A DNA stretch of 64,000 bases, taken from NCBI RefSeq assembly GCF_010726955.1, contig NZ_AP022603.1, positions 496,001-560,000 on the forward strand, read 5' to 3'. A program made the translations under genes and the position numbers. The notes under the pieces are model-generated. The model did no database searches and was not told the origin of the DNA. It saw nothing but the letters and a program-made list of their open reading frames with translations. This document shows, piece after piece, positions 1-8,757 of the stretch. Positions within the stretch are counted from its first letter, which is position 1; each line of letters starts with the position of its first letter. This stretch comes from Mycolicibacterium fallax (GTDB taxonomy: Bacteria; Actinomycetota; Actinomycetes; Mycobacteriales; Mycobacteriaceae).

Positions 1-2
1 CG

Positions 3-131
3 CACGCCTCGCGCGGCCAGCTGCTCGAAGAGATGGGCCTGACCGACCGCGACATCGCCCGGCGAATCACCGGCTGGATCGCCGCGCAACACAGCCCGGA
101 AACCAACGCCGAGGTAGTCGAGAAGAAGTGA
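3..131 (+). CDS. C-terminal fragment of an unidentified protein, cut by the window start
   Basis: Only the last 42 codons are present, open from the window edge to a TGA at 129-131. The tail reads [20 protein letters not shown] and ends in a charged EVVEKK. The amphipathic helix close to the C-terminus resembles the end of alpha/beta-hydrolase-type proteins, but this is a guess from a short fragment. The stop overlaps the GTG start of the next gene by 4 bp (GTGA), so the two are probably translationally coupled and in one operon with the secreted lipase. Confidence 0.6.
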   Translation, partial: HASRGQLLEEMGLTDRDIARRITGWIAAQHSPETNAEVVEKK

Positions 132-1300
132 AAAAGGTTGCAGCCCTGGCGATCTGCATGATCGCCCTGATCGTTGTGCCCGGTACCGGCTGGGCCGCCC
201 CGGTCTGGTCCGGGCTGGACGCGCGGAACTTTGCCGGGCCGATCCCGGCCCCGGGGTCGCTGATCGAGGCCGTCACACTGGACCCGGAGCTCTCGGTTCC
301 GGCCGCGGCCTCGGCGTGGCGGATCCTGTACGCCGGTACCGATCAGCACGACCGGCCGGCGGTCGGCACCGCGGTGGTGTTCACCCCGAAGGCCCCGCCG
401 CCGTCGGGCGGCTGGCCGGTGCTGGCCTGGGCGCACGGCACCGTCGGGCTCGGGGATGACTGCACCCCGTCGGCGAACCCGCGCAGCGAGCGGGACCGGG
501 AGTACCTGTCGCACTGGCTGGACCAGGGCTACGCGGTGGTCGGCGCCGACTACGTCGGCCTGGGCACCCCGGGGCTGATGAGCTACCTGAACGCCCGCGC
601 CACCGCGCACGGCGTCGTGGACGCGGTGATCGCCGCGCACCGGATGGGGCTGCCGCTGTCACCTCGGTGGGCGGTGATCGGCCAGTCCCAGGGCGGCGGC
701 GCCGCGGTGGCAACCGCCCGCTGGGCGACCGAGTTCTCCGCCGGATCCGGGCTGGACTTTCGCGGCGTGGTCGCCACCGGCACCCCGGCCGGGGTGGAAC
801 GGCTGGTCAAATCGGCGGGCCCGGGGATGACGGTGCCGGGCAACCTGGCGCCGATCGCCAACGCCTACACCGCCTACATTCTGGCCGCCCTCGACGAGGC
901 CCGCCCGGACCTCGGCCTGGACGCGGTGCTGACCCCGGCGGCCCGGCACGCGGTGCAGCGCGCCCAGACCGTCTGCGTGCACCAGCTCGCCGATGAGCTG
1001 TCGGAGATGACGGTGCCGGGCTTCTTCGCCGCCCCGGTCGGCTCGATCCCGGGTTTTGACGCCGCCGTCGAGGACTTCATGGCGCTGCCTGCCACCGGCT
1101 ACGACCGGCCGCTGCTGCTGGGGGTGGGGCTGCTCGACCGCGACGTGCCGCCGGAGCTGACCCTGCGGTTCAACGACCAGCTGGTGGCCAACGGCCAGCC
1201 GGTGCAGCTGCGGGTGTACCCCGATCAGGACCACTCCGGCACGGTGCTGGCGTCGCTGCCGGATTCCACGCCGTTCTTGGCGCGGCAGTTCGCCGACTGA
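128..1300 (+). CDS. Secreted lipase/esterase, alpha/beta-hydrolase fold (secretory lipase family)
   Basis: 390 residues. The N-terminus is a typical Sec signal peptide: Lys-Lys, a hydrophobic core at about 4-19, and a WAA-type cleavage site near residue 24. The nucleophile elbow GQSQGG (185-190, Ser187) and a late DQDHS (His369) with Asp337 or Asp339 (LLDRDVP) provide a plausible Ser-Asp-His triad. The oxyanion-side WAHGTVG motif near 101-107 fits the secretory lipase (LIP) family, which hydrolyses esters and lipids outside the membrane. The GTG start at 128 is supported by the 4-bp overlap with the upstream stop and by the position of the signal peptide. The natural substrate cannot be inferred. 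Confidence 0.85.
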   Translation: MKKVAALAICMIALIVVPGTGWAAPVWSGLDARNFAGPIPAPGSLIEAVTLDPELSVPAAASAWRILYAGTDQHDRPAVGTAVVFTPKAPPPSGGWPVLAWAHGTVGLGDDCTPSANPRSERDREYLSHWLDQGYAVVGADYVGLGTPGLMSYLNARATAHGVVDAVIAAHRMGLPLSPRWAVIGQSQGGGAAVATARWATEFSAGSGLDFRGVVATGTPAGVERLVKSAGPGMTVPGNLAPIANAYTAYILAALDEARPDLGLDAVLTPAARHAVQRAQTVCVHQLADELSEMTVPGFFAAPVGSIPGFDAAVEDFMALPATGYDRPLLLGVGLLDRDVPPELTLRFNDQLVANGQPVQLRVYPDQDHSGTVLASLPDSTPFLARQFAD

Positions 1301-1323
1301 CCGACTCTGTATTGTCACTTCCC

Positions 1324-2154
1324 GTGACTTCTGTAACGGTAATCACCGGCGCGGCCGGCGGCATGGGCCTGGCCGTCGCGCGGATCCTCGGACCCCGCGA
1401 TGCCCTGGTCCTGGCCGATGTTCGGCGCGACCGGCTCGACGCGGCGGCCGCCGCGCTGGCCGACACCGGCAACCCGGTGCGGGCGGTGCACTGCGACGTC
1501 ACCGACGCGCGGGCGGTCGCGGAGCTGTTCGAGACGGCCGCCGGACTCGGCACGCTGCGCGCGGTGGTGCACGCCGCCGGGGTCAGCCCGAGCATGGGCG
1601 CCGCCGACTACGTGATGGCCACCAACGCGATCGGCACCGTCAACGTCAACGAGGCGTTCTACGCCCGGGCCGGCCAGGGCGCGGCGATCGTGAACGTGGC
1701 ATCGATGGCCGCGCACATGCTGCCCGACGAGATCGTCCCGCTGGCCGCCTTCCCGCTGGCCGCCGAGGACCCGGACGCCTTCCTGGCGGAAATGACGGCG
1801 GCCTGCGCGGTGGTCCCGGCCGAGGCGCGGTCGGGGTTCGCCTACGCCATCAGCAAGAGCTTCGTGAAGTGGTACTCCAGCGCCCAGTCGGAGCGGTTCA
1901 ACGGCCGCGGCCTGCGGATCGTGTCGATCTCGCCGGGCTCGGTGGACACCGAGATGGGCCGGCTGGAGGAGCAGGCCGGCGCCGGGGCGCTGGTCGCCGA
2001 CGCGGCGGTGCCGCGCTGGGGGACCGCCGAGGAGATGGCCGAGCTGATGGTGTTCTGCGTCGGCCCCACCGCCGGCTACCTCACCGGCACCGACATTCTC
2101 AACGACGGCGGCGTGATCGCCTCGATCCGGGAACGGGCCCGGCGTCGCCAGTAG
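1324..2154 (+). CDS. Short-chain dehydrogenase/reductase
   Basis: About 276 residues from GTG 1324; a TTG at 1312 is an alternative four codons upstream. The Rossmann signature TGAAGGMG lies within the first 20 residues, and the acidic Asp ending the second strand (LADVRRD) suggests NAD(H) rather than NADP(H). NVASMAA supplies the catalytic Ser region and YAISK the Tyr/Lys pair. The C-terminus has the usual SDR end with a LTGTDILNDGG motif. This is a cytosolic oxidoreductase; steroid or hydroxy-acid substrates are possible but not shown. It lies 23 bp after the lipase, probably co-transcribed. Confidence 0.85.
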   Translation: MTSVTVITGAAGGMGLAVARILGPRDALVLADVRRDRLDAAAAALADTGNPVRAVHCDVTDARAVAELFETAAGLGTLRAVVHAAGVSPSMGAADYVMATNAIGTVNVNEAFYARAGQGAAIVNVASMAAHMLPDEIVPLAAFPLAAEDPDAFLAEMTAACAVVPAEARSGFAYAISKSFVKWYSSAQSERFNGRGLRIVSISPGSVDTEMGRLEEQAGAGALVADAAVPRWGTAEEMAELMVFCVGPTAGYLTGTDILNDGGVIASIRERARRRQ

Positions 2155-2163
2155 GCTGGGCGC

Positions 2164-2466
2164 ATGCGTATTGATCCCTCGGTTCCCCTCGTCGCCGCCG
2201 GCCTGATCGGTGGCTACAGTGCCGCCCGCTACTCGGGGCGCCGTGAACTCGGCGGCGCGGTGCTCGCGGTCGCCGGTATTGCCGCCGGCAGCAGCTGGCT
2301 GCGCCGCGGACCCGCCGTCACCGGCGCGCTGAGCGCCGCCTACCTCGGCGCATTCGGTGCCTCGCACCCGCTGGCCAAGAAGATCGGCGCGTGGCCGTCG
2401 GTGCTCGCGGTCACCGCGGCGACGGTCGGGATCACCGCCGCCGCGACCGCCCGGGCAGGTCAGTGA
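2164..2466 (+). CDS. Small hydrophobic membrane protein, Gly/Ala-rich
   Basis: 100 residues with three or four apolar segments rich in Ala and Gly (LVAAGLIGGYSAARY, LGGAVLAVAGIAAGSSW, VLAVTAATVGITAAATA). No catalytic motif is seen. The glycine pattern recalls the small TMEM14/COG5548-type inner membrane proteins, but this is only a resemblance. The stop codon TGA overlaps the GTG of the following sixA-like gene by 4 bp, so both are probably made from one transcript. Confidence 0.7.
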   Translation: MRIDPSVPLVAAGLIGGYSAARYSGRRELGGAVLAVAGIAAGSSWLRRGPAVTGALSAAYLGAFGASHPLAKKIGAWPSVLAVTAATVGITAAATARAGQ

Positions 2467-2945
2467 CCCGCACCCTGGTGCTGCTGCGGCACGGTGAGGC
2501 CGGCCACCCGGCCGGCGTCACCGACCACGAGCGACCGCTCACCGCCCACGGGCGCTTCGAGGCCGAAGCGGCCGGTGCCCAGTTCGACGACGACGGCCTG
2601 CGGATCGACGCGGTGATCTGCTCGACCGCCCAGCGCACCCGGCAGACCCTGGACGGCACCGGCGTCGATGCCCCCGCGGTGTACACCGAGGAGATCTACG
2701 AGAACACCGCCGAGGTGATCCTGGCGACGATCCGCACCCACGCGCCCGCGGCCGCCGGCACCGTGCTGGTGGTCGGTCACTTCCCGGGCCTGCCGGAAAC
2801 GGTGCTGCTGCTCGACGACGACGCGGTGATCGAGGGCTTCCCGACCGCCGGCTACGCGGTGCTGTCCATCGGCACCGCTTGGGATCGGGTCGGCCTGGAC
2901 GTCGACCCGCAGGCGCGGCTCACCGCCCTGCAGATTCCTCGCTGA
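2463..2945 (+). CDS. SixA-like phosphohistidine phosphatase (histidine phosphatase superfamily)
   Basis: 160 residues from GTG 2463. The N-terminal LLRHGEAG motif gives the phospho-accepting histidine (His10), followed by a T-x-H-E-R-P-L-T region typical of SixA. VVGHFPGLP near residue 105 gives the second catalytic histidine. Family members remove phosphate from phosphohistidine or small phosphorylated substrates in the cytosol. The start was chosen for the GTGA overlap with the upstream gene and because the protein then begins one strand before the RHG motif. The last 26 bases overlap the convergent RNase D gene. Confidence 0.85.
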   Translation: MTRTLVLLRHGEAGHPAGVTDHERPLTAHGRFEAEAAGAQFDDDGLRIDAVICSTAQRTRQTLDGTGVDAPAVYTEEIYENTAEVILATIRTHAPAAAGTVLVVGHFPGLPETVLLLDDDAVIEGFPTAGYAVLSIGTAWDRVGLDVDPQARLTALQIPR

Positions 2946-4179
2946 CCGGCCGGGACAGCGAGGAGGCCAGCACCGGCACCACCAGCTCGCGCTGCCAGCC
3001 CCGCGCCCCGGCGTCGCGCAGGAAGACCTCGACCGCGGCGGTGACGTCGTCCGCGGGCGCCCATTCCCAGCACAGCCGCCGCACCAACTCCGGGGTGAGC
3101 AGGTTCTCCGCCGGCACGCCCACCCCCTCGGACAGCTGGGTCAGCCCGGCCCGGGCGGCCTCCAGCCGGGCCGCCGCCTCGGGCTTGCGCCGGCTCCAGC
3201 GCACCGCCGGGGGCGGCCCGGTCTGCGGCTCGGAAAGCTCCGGCGGGTTCTCGTCGGCCCGGCCCGCGGCCAGCGCATCCAGCCACACCCCGGCCTGCTT
3301 GCGCTGCTTGGGCCCGCTGAACACCGGCAGCTTGGTCAGCTCGGCGACGGTCTTGGGATCGGTCAGCGCCGCCTCGATGATCGCCGAATCGGGCAGGATC
3401 CGGCCCGGCGCGATGTCGCGGCGCGCGGCGATCCGGTCCCGCACGGTCCACATTTCCCGCACCTCGGCCAGTGCCCGGCGATTGCGCACCTTGTGGATGC
3501 CGGAGGTGCGCCGCCACCGCTCGCGCCGCGGCGGCGCCGGCTCCGCGGTCCGCAGGTGCTCGAATTCCTCTGCCGCCCAATCGGTTTTGCCCTGCTCGTG
3601 CAGGACCTCGGCGATCGCGTCGCGCAGTTCGACGAGCACCTCGACGTCCAGGGCGGCGTAGTTGAGCCAGGCCGGTGGCAGCGGCCGCTTGGACCAGTCC
3701 GCCGCGCCGTGCCCCTTGGCCAGCCCCAGCCCGAGCAGCCGGGCCACCATGGTGGCCAGGTTGACCCGCTCGAAGCCGGCCAGCCGGCCGGCCAGCTCGG
3801 TGTCATACAGCGACGGCGGCCGCAGCCCCACCTCGGCCAGGCACGGCAGGTCCTGATCGGCGGCGTGCAGGATCCACTGATCGGAGCCGAGCACCTCGGC
3901 CAGCGGCGCCAGCATCTGCACCGGGTCGCCGCCGTGATTGACCGGATCGATCAGCACGGTGCCCGCGCCGGCCCGGCGGATCTGGATCAGGTAGGCGCGA
4001 TTGGAGTAGCGGAACCCCGAGGCCCGCTCGGCGTCGACGGCGAAGGCGCCCCGCCCGGACGCCAGCAGCTCGGCGGCGTCGGCGATCTGCCAGTCGCTGA
4101 TCGCCACCTCCGGCACCCCGTCGGCGGGGACCGCCAGCGGGGTGGGATCGGGTTCGGTGGCGCCGGGTTCGTCGGCCAT
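2920..4179 (-). CDS. rnd: Ribonuclease D-like 3'-5' exonuclease (DEDDy exonuclease plus HRDC)
   Basis: 419 residues, orthologous in position and layout to Rv2681. The exonuclease domain covers about 25-210: FAVDAERASG holds the Asp49-x-Glu51 pair, LHAADQDLPCL the second Asp, and LNYAALDVEVL the Tyr/Asp of the DEDDy class. An HRDC-type helical region follows at about 235-310 (DRIAARRDIAPGRILPD, then TVAELTKL). Members trim structured RNAs such as tRNA precursors. It starts 1 base after the stop of the DUF3000 gene, so the two form an operon. A Pro/Asp-rich N-terminal extension of about 20 residues is present. Confidence 0.93.
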   Translation of the reverse strand: MADEPGATEPDPTPLAVPADGVPEVAISDWQIADAAELLASGRGAFAVDAERASGFRYSNRAYLIQIRRAGAGTVLIDPVNHGGDPVQMLAPLAEVLGSDQWILHAADQDLPCLAEVGLRPPSLYDTELAGRLAGFERVNLATMVARLLGLGLAKGHGAADWSKRPLPPAWLNYAALDVEVLVELRDAIAEVLHEQGKTDWAAEEFEHLRTAEPAPPRRERWRRTSGIHKVRNRRALAEVREMWTVRDRIAARRDIAPGRILPDSAIIEAALTDPKTVAELTKLPVFSGPKQRKQAGVWLDALAAGRADENPPELSEPQTGPPPAVRWSRRKPEAAARLEAARAGLTQLSEGVGVPAENLLTPELVRRLCWEWAPADDVTAAVEVFLRDAGARGWQRELVVPVLASSLSRPVSEESAGR

Positions 4180-4180
4180 C

Positions 4181-4762
4181 TCAGGCGCGCGATCGCGAGC
4201 CGAGGTCGGTCACCCCCACCGGCGGCAGCCCGGCGGCGTGCTCCAAAACCTCACAGAACGCCCGCACGTGCGCGTCCAGGGTCAGGTCGGTGGCCGTCCA
4301 GGACGCCCGCAGCTCCAGCTGATGGGCCCGCGGCGGGCCGGAGATGTCGCCGTAGCGCACCGAGGTCGTCGCGGTGACGGTGCCGCCCAGCGCGGTGTGC
4401 TGCTCGGCGCCCTGGGCCAGCGCCTCCACCAGCCAACTCCAGGCCACCTCGGGCAGCAGCGGGTCGACGGCCTCGCTGGAATCCAGGTCGGCCTGGATGT
4501 AGGCGACCAGCCGCATGGTGCCGTCCCAGGCGTCGGAGCCCTCCGGATCGTGCAACAGGATCAGCCGGCCGAAGGCGTCGCCCTCGGACTGCTCGGGGAT
4601 CACCTCGGTGGCGGGGTGGCGCACCTCGGCGCCCAGGGCGTAGCTGAACGGGGCCAGCCGCTGCGGGGGGCGGATCGGGCCCAGTTCGATCTCCGCCCGC
4701 ACGGTCGCGGCATTCATCGCCGCGACGGCGTCGCGGAACTCGACCGGTTCGACAGAGGTCAC
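4181..4762 (-). CDS. DUF3000-type actinobacterial conserved protein
   Basis: 193 residues from a GTG at 4762. It shows the DUF3000 pattern seen in Rv2680 and relatives: an N-terminal helix with [22 protein letters not shown], then [30 protein letters not shown] and a C-terminal helical region. No catalytic residues are recognisable and no function is known. The gene is divergent from hemE and directly upstream of RNase D (1-bp gap), an association conserved in actinobacteria, which hints at RNA or cell-cycle housekeeping but does not prove it. Confidence 0.8.
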   Translation of the reverse strand: MTSVEPVEFRDAVAAMNAATVRAEIELGPIRPPQRLAPFSYALGAEVRHPATEVIPEQSEGDAFGRLILLHDPEGSDAWDGTMRLVAYIQADLDSSEAVDPLLPEVAWSWLVEALAQGAEQHTALGGTVTATTSVRYGDISGPPRAHQLELRASWTATDLTLDAHVRAFCEVLEHAAGLPPVGVTDLGSRSRA

Positions 4763-4844
4763 AAAAACGACGCTAAACCGTCGGGTTCGTCGGGTGGCGC
4801 AGGCGCGCCGGACGCGAATCGCCTTCGGGCTAGCATTGGCCTCG

Positions 4845-5906
4845 ATGACTACCAGACGTGAGCTGCCCGAATCGCCCTACCTGGCCGCCATCGCGGGCCG
4901 GACGCCGTCGCACACCCCGGTGTGGTTCATGCGGCAGGCGGGCCGGTCGCTGCCCGAGTACCGGGCGCTGCGGGCCAACCACCGGATGCTCGATGCCTGC
5001 TTCGACCCCGCTCTGGTGACCGAGATCACCCTGCAGCCGGTGCGCCGGCACCACGTCGACGCCGCCATCCTGTTCTCCGACATCGTCGTCCCGCTGCGCG
5101 GCGCCGGCATCGACCTGGACATCGTGCCCGACGTCGGCCCGGTGATCGCCAACCCGATCCGCACCGCCGCCGACGTGGCCGGCCTGCGTCCGCTGGAGCC
5201 CGCGGACGTCGCCCCGATCACCGAGGCGATCGGCATGCTGGTCGGCGAGCTGGGCGCGGTGCCGCTGATCGGTTTTGCCGGCGCCCCGTTCACGCTGGCG
5301 TCCTACCTGGTGGAGGGCGGGCCCAGCCGGCACCACGAGCGCACCAAGGCGATGATGCACGGCGAGCCGGACACCTGGCACGCCCTGATGGCGGCGCTGA
5401 CCGACATCACCATCGCGTTCCTGCAGACGCAGGTCGCCGCGGGCGTCGACGCGCTGCAGCTGTTCGACTCCTGGGCCGGCACCCTGTCGCTGACCGACTA
5501 CCGCCGCTACGTCCTGCCGCACAGCGCCCGGGTGTTCGACGCGCTGGCCCCGGCCGGCGTGCCGATGACGCACTTCGGGGTGGGCACCGCCGAGCTGCTC
5601 GGCGCGATGTCCGAGGCGCTGGGCCCGATCCCGGCCGGGATGGTCGGGGTGGACTGGCGCACCGCGCTGGCCGACGCCGCGGTGCGGGTCGGGCCGGGCC
5701 GCGCCCTGCAGGGCAACCTCGACCCGGTGGTGCTGCTGGCCGGCTGGGAGGTCACCCAGCACGCCGCGCGCGCGGTGCTCGACGACGCCCGGGCCGCCCG
5801 GGCGGCAGGCGCGACCGGGCACGTCTTCAACCTCGGTCACGGCGTGCTGCCGTCGACCGATGCCGGACTGCTGACCGACCTGGTGGCGCTGGTGCACTCG
5901 TTGTGA
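4845..5906 (+). CDS. hemE: Uroporphyrinogen III decarboxylase
   Basis: 353 residues from ATG 4845; an upstream in-frame GTG at 4794 would add 17 residues without homologous sequence. The signature [14 protein letters not shown] near residue 25 and [10 protein letters not shown] near 75 carry the substrate-binding Arg and catalytic Asp, and [12 protein letters not shown] is the second family signature. The enzyme converts uroporphyrinogen III to coproporphyrinogen III in the cytosol. Its stop overlaps the hemY GTG by 4 bp, and chdC follows, so the last three steps to haem are co-encoded. Confidence 0.96.
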   Translation: MTTRRELPESPYLAAIAGRTPSHTPVWFMRQAGRSLPEYRALRANHRMLDACFDPALVTEITLQPVRRHHVDAAILFSDIVVPLRGAGIDLDIVPDVGPVIANPIRTAADVAGLRPLEPADVAPITEAIGMLVGELGAVPLIGFAGAPFTLASYLVEGGPSRHHERTKAMMHGEPDTWHALMAALTDITIAFLQTQVAAGVDALQLFDSWAGTLSLTDYRRYVLPHSARVFDALAPAGVPMTHFGVGTAELLGAMSEALGPIPAGMVGVDWRTALADAAVRVGPGRALQGNLDPVVLLAGWEVTQHAARAVLDDARAARAAGATGHVFNLGHGVLPSTDAGLLTDLVALVHSL

Positions 5907-7252
5907 CGGCGAAGCGTTACGCCGTTGTCGGGGGCGGCATTTCCGGTTTGGCCGCCGCCTACCGACTGCGCCGGGCGGCGGGCCCGGACGCCGTCATCAC
6001 GGTCTACGACCCGGCCGACCGGCTGGGCGGCATCCTGCGCACCGAGCGGCTGGCCGGCCAGGTCATGGACATCGGCGCCGAGGCGTTCGTGGTGCGCCGG
6101 CCCGAGGTGCCCGCGCTGCTGCGTGAGCTCGGCCTGGCCGATCGGCAGCGGGTGCCGACCGGGGTGCGTCCGCTGCTCTACAGCCAGGCCCGGCTGCATC
6201 AGCTGCCCGCGGGCACCGTCAACGGGTTGCCGTCGCAGGGCGCCGCGCTGGCCGGGCTGGTCGATGAGGCCACCGTCGCCCGGATCGCCGCCGAGCCGAC
6301 CCGTCCGCTGCCGTGGCGCCCGGGCGATGATCCCGCCGTCGCCGCGATCGTCGGGGACCGGTTCGGGCCGCAGGTGGTGGCGCGCTCGGTCGACCCGATG
6401 CTGTCCGGGGTGTACGCCGGCTCGTCGGCGGGCATCGGGCTGCGCTCGGCGGTGCCGCCGGTGGCCGCCGAGCTGGACCGCGGCGCCCCCAGCCTGACCG
6501 CCGCGGTGCGCGCGGTGCTGCCGCCGACCGGGCCCGGCCCGGTGTTCGGCGCGATCGACGGCGGCTACCGGGTGCTGCTGGACGCGCTGGTCGAGGCGTC
6601 CGGGCTGGTGTGGGCGCCGACGGCGATCGCCGAACTGCGCGCCGACCGCCGCGGCTGGCTGGTCGGCGACGATGAGGGCACCGAATACCGGGCCGACGCC
6701 GTGGTGTTGGCCGCCCCGATCGGGCCCACCGCGGACCTGCTGGAGCACGTCGCCCCTCAGGCCGCGGCCATCGCAAAACGCATCCCGGTGGCCTCCTCGG
6801 TCGTCGTCGGGCTGGCGATTCCGGGCGGCACCCCGCTGCCGGAACAGTCCGGCGTGCTGGTGGCCAGCGGCGAGGCGCTGCACGCCAAAGCGATCACGCT
6901 GTCGACCCGCAAGTGGGGCCCGACCGGCAACGTCGAGCTGGTGCGGCTGTCGTTCGGCCGGCACGGCGACACCATCGCCGCCAGCACCGCCGACGAGCGG
7001 CTGCTGAGCTGGGCGGTCGCCGATCTGGAGACGGTGTTCGGGGTCCGGGTCGATCCGGTGGACGTGCTGGTGCACCGCTGGCTCGACGCCATGCCGCAGT
7101 ACGGGCCCGGGCACCCGCGGCTGGTGGCGCAGCTGCGCGCCGGCCTGCCACCCGGGCTGGCGCTGGCCGGCAACTATCTCGACGGGATCGGTGTGCCGGC
7201 CTGCCTGGTCGCGGCCGGCCGTGCGGTGGAGCACCTGCGCGCATCCGGCTAG
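5903..7252 (+). CDS. hemY: Coproporphyrinogen III oxidase, coproporphyrin-forming (HemY/CgoX type)
   Basis: 449 residues from GTG 5903, coupled to hemE by a GTGA overlap. The N-terminal FAD-binding [13 protein letters not shown] dinucleotide motif sits at about 9-21 and the C-terminal [17 protein letters not shown] completes the FAD site. Together with chdC downstream this fits the coproporphyrin-dependent pathway of Gram-positive bacteria, where the enzyme oxidises coproporphyrinogen III to coproporphyrin III, rather than the protoporphyrin route. The reading frame stays open far upstream into hemE, but that part is an overlap artefact of high GC content. Confidence 0.94.
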   Translation: MTAKRYAVVGGGISGLAAAYRLRRAAGPDAVITVYDPADRLGGILRTERLAGQVMDIGAEAFVVRRPEVPALLRELGLADRQRVPTGVRPLLYSQARLHQLPAGTVNGLPSQGAALAGLVDEATVARIAAEPTRPLPWRPGDDPAVAAIVGDRFGPQVVARSVDPMLSGVYAGSSAGIGLRSAVPPVAAELDRGAPSLTAAVRAVLPPTGPGPVFGAIDGGYRVLLDALVEASGLVWAPTAIAELRADRRGWLVGDDEGTEYRADAVVLAAPIGPTADLLEHVAPQAAAIAKRIPVASSVVVGLAIPGGTPLPEQSGVLVASGEALHAKAITLSTRKWGPTGNVELVRLSFGRHGDTIAASTADERLLSWAVADLETVFGVRVDPVDVLVHRWLDAMPQYGPGHPRLVAQLRAGLPPGLALAGNYLDGIGVPACLVAAGRAVEHLRASG

Positions 7253-7275
7253 TCCCGCGGTGGCAACATGGGGTC

Positions 7276-7968
7276 ATGGCCCGCCTCGATTACGACAAGC
7301 TGAACTCCACCACCCAATACATGATGATCTCGGTGTTCGCCGTGGAGCCGGGAGCACTGGGGGAGGACCGCGCCGACGTCGCCGCCGACCTCGCGGAGTT
7401 CTTCGCCCGGCGCGAGGAGGCCGGCGTGGTGCTGCGCGGGCTGTACGACGTGGCCGGCATGCGCGCCGACGCCGACTTCATGATGTGGACGCACGCCGAG
7501 CGGATCGAGGATCTGCAGGCCACCTACACCGGGTTCCGGCGCACCGCGCTGGGGCAGATCAGCGAGCCGGTGTGGAGCGTGGCGGCGCTACACCGGCCGG
7601 CCGAGTTCAACAAGAGTCACCTGCCGTCGTTCATCATGGGTGAGCCGGCCGGGGAGTACATCTGCGTCTACCCGTTCGTGCGGTCGCTGGAGTGGTACCT
7701 GCTGCCCGACGAGGAGCGTAAGAAGATGCTCGTCGAGCACGGCATGGAGGGGCGGGCCTACCCGGATGTGCGGGCCAACACCGTCCCGGCGTTCGCCCTC
7801 GGCGACTACGAGTGGATCCTGGCGTTCGAGGGCCCGGACCTGGGCCGGATCGTCGAGCTGATGTGGAAGCTGCGCTACACCGACGCCCGCAGGCACGCCC
7901 GCGAGGAGACCCCGTTCTTCACCGGCCCCCGGCGCGAGGTCGCCGAGCTGGTCGACGGGCTGGTCTGA
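7276..7968 (+). CDS. chdC: Coproheme decarboxylase ChdC (HemQ), chlorite dismutase-like fold
   Basis: 230 residues from ATG 7276. The [13 protein letters not shown] stretch (catalytic Tyr at about 132 by family analogy) and [23 protein letters not shown] match the actinobacterial ChdC pattern (Rv2676c). The enzyme converts coproheme to haem b with hydrogen peroxide, the last step of the coproporphyrin-dependent route. It lies 23 bp after hemY in the same orientation. A ferrochelatase gene is not in the window. Confidence 0.94.
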   Translation: MARLDYDKLNSTTQYMMISVFAVEPGALGEDRADVAADLAEFFARREEAGVVLRGLYDVAGMRADADFMMWTHAERIEDLQATYTGFRRTALGQISEPVWSVAALHRPAEFNKSHLPSFIMGEPAGEYICVYPFVRSLEWYLLPDEERKKMLVEHGMEGRAYPDVRANTVPAFALGDYEWILAFEGPDLGRIVELMWKLRYTDARRHAREETPFFTGPRREVAELVDGLV

Positions 7969-7977
7969 GCCGGGCCG

Positions 7978-8757
7978 ATGGCCGAGCCCGAGATCCCGGA
8001 CCTGCACCGCGATCGTCGCCGGGCGATGTCGTTCGGCGCGATCGCCGACTCCTACGACCGGCTCCGGCCCCGGTACTGCGCGGCGACGCTGGACGCGATC
8101 GCGACGGCCGGCATGACCGCGCTGGACGTCGGCGCGGGCACCGGCATCCTGTCGCGTCAACTGCGTGAGCGCGGCGTGCAGGTGCTGGCGGTCGAGCCGG
8201 ATCCCGGGATGGCCGAGATCGTCACCGGCTCGGGCATCCCGGTGGAGGTGGCCACCTTCGAGAGCTGGGACGCCGCGGGCCGCGCCTTCGACCTGGTCAC
8301 CTTCGGTCAGTCGTTCCACTGGGTGAACGCCGAGACGGCGCTGCCGCGGCTGGCCGGGTTGCTGAACCCGGGCGGCCGGATCGCGCTGCTGTGGAACAAG
8401 TTGCGCCCGTCCCGGCCGTCCAACGACGAACTGCGCGCGGCCAGCCCGGACTACGTCAACGTCGACGCGGTGAGCAACGACCCGGCGCAGGCCGGCGCGG
8501 CGCTGGCCGAACTGCGCCGCCGGTTCACCGGCGCGGGGTTCACCGTGACCGAGCGCGAGGACGGCTGGACCGAGACGCAGCCGGCGCAGCGCTGGCTGGA
8601 CCTGATCTTCACCTATTCCGCGCACTCCACGCTGCCCGCCGAACGCCGGCGAGTGCTGCGCGAGGCGCTCGCCGAGGTCATCGGCGGCGATGAGGTCACC
8701 ATTGCGGCGTCGACGATCGCGCTGATCGCCGGTGCTCAGAACGGTGGCGGGTCGTAG
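7978..8757 (+). CDS. Class I SAM-dependent methyltransferase
   Basis: 259 residues, same position as Rv2675c. The SAM motif LDVGAGTGILSRQL sits at about 43-56, with the acidic VLAVEPDPGM loop after it and FDLVTFGQSFHWV as motif II; the HWV triplet is common in small-molecule methyltransferases of this group. The substrate is unknown; the constant linkage to chdC suggests a role connected with tetrapyrroles or redox metabolism, but that is inference. The 3' end overlaps the convergent 13E12 gene by 22 bases. Confidence 0.85.
   Translation: MAEPEIPDLHRDRRRAMSFGAIADSYDRLRPRYCAATLDAIATAGMTALDVGAGTGILSRQLRERGVQVLAVEPDPGMAEIVTGSGIPVEVATFESWDAAGRAFDLVTFGQSFHWVNAETALPRLAGLLNPGGRIALLWNKLRPSRPSNDELRAASPDYVNVDAVSNDPAQAGAALAELRRRFTGAGFTVTEREDGWTETQPAQRWLDLIFTYSAHSTLPAERRRVLREALAEVIGGDEVTIAASTIALIAGAQNGGGS

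Noticed and set aside
4922..5902. N-terminal extension of hemY through hemE
   Set aside because: Arg/Pro/Ala-rich translation in the wrong frame of hemE; the real hemY begins at the GTG 5903 with the FAD motif directly after.
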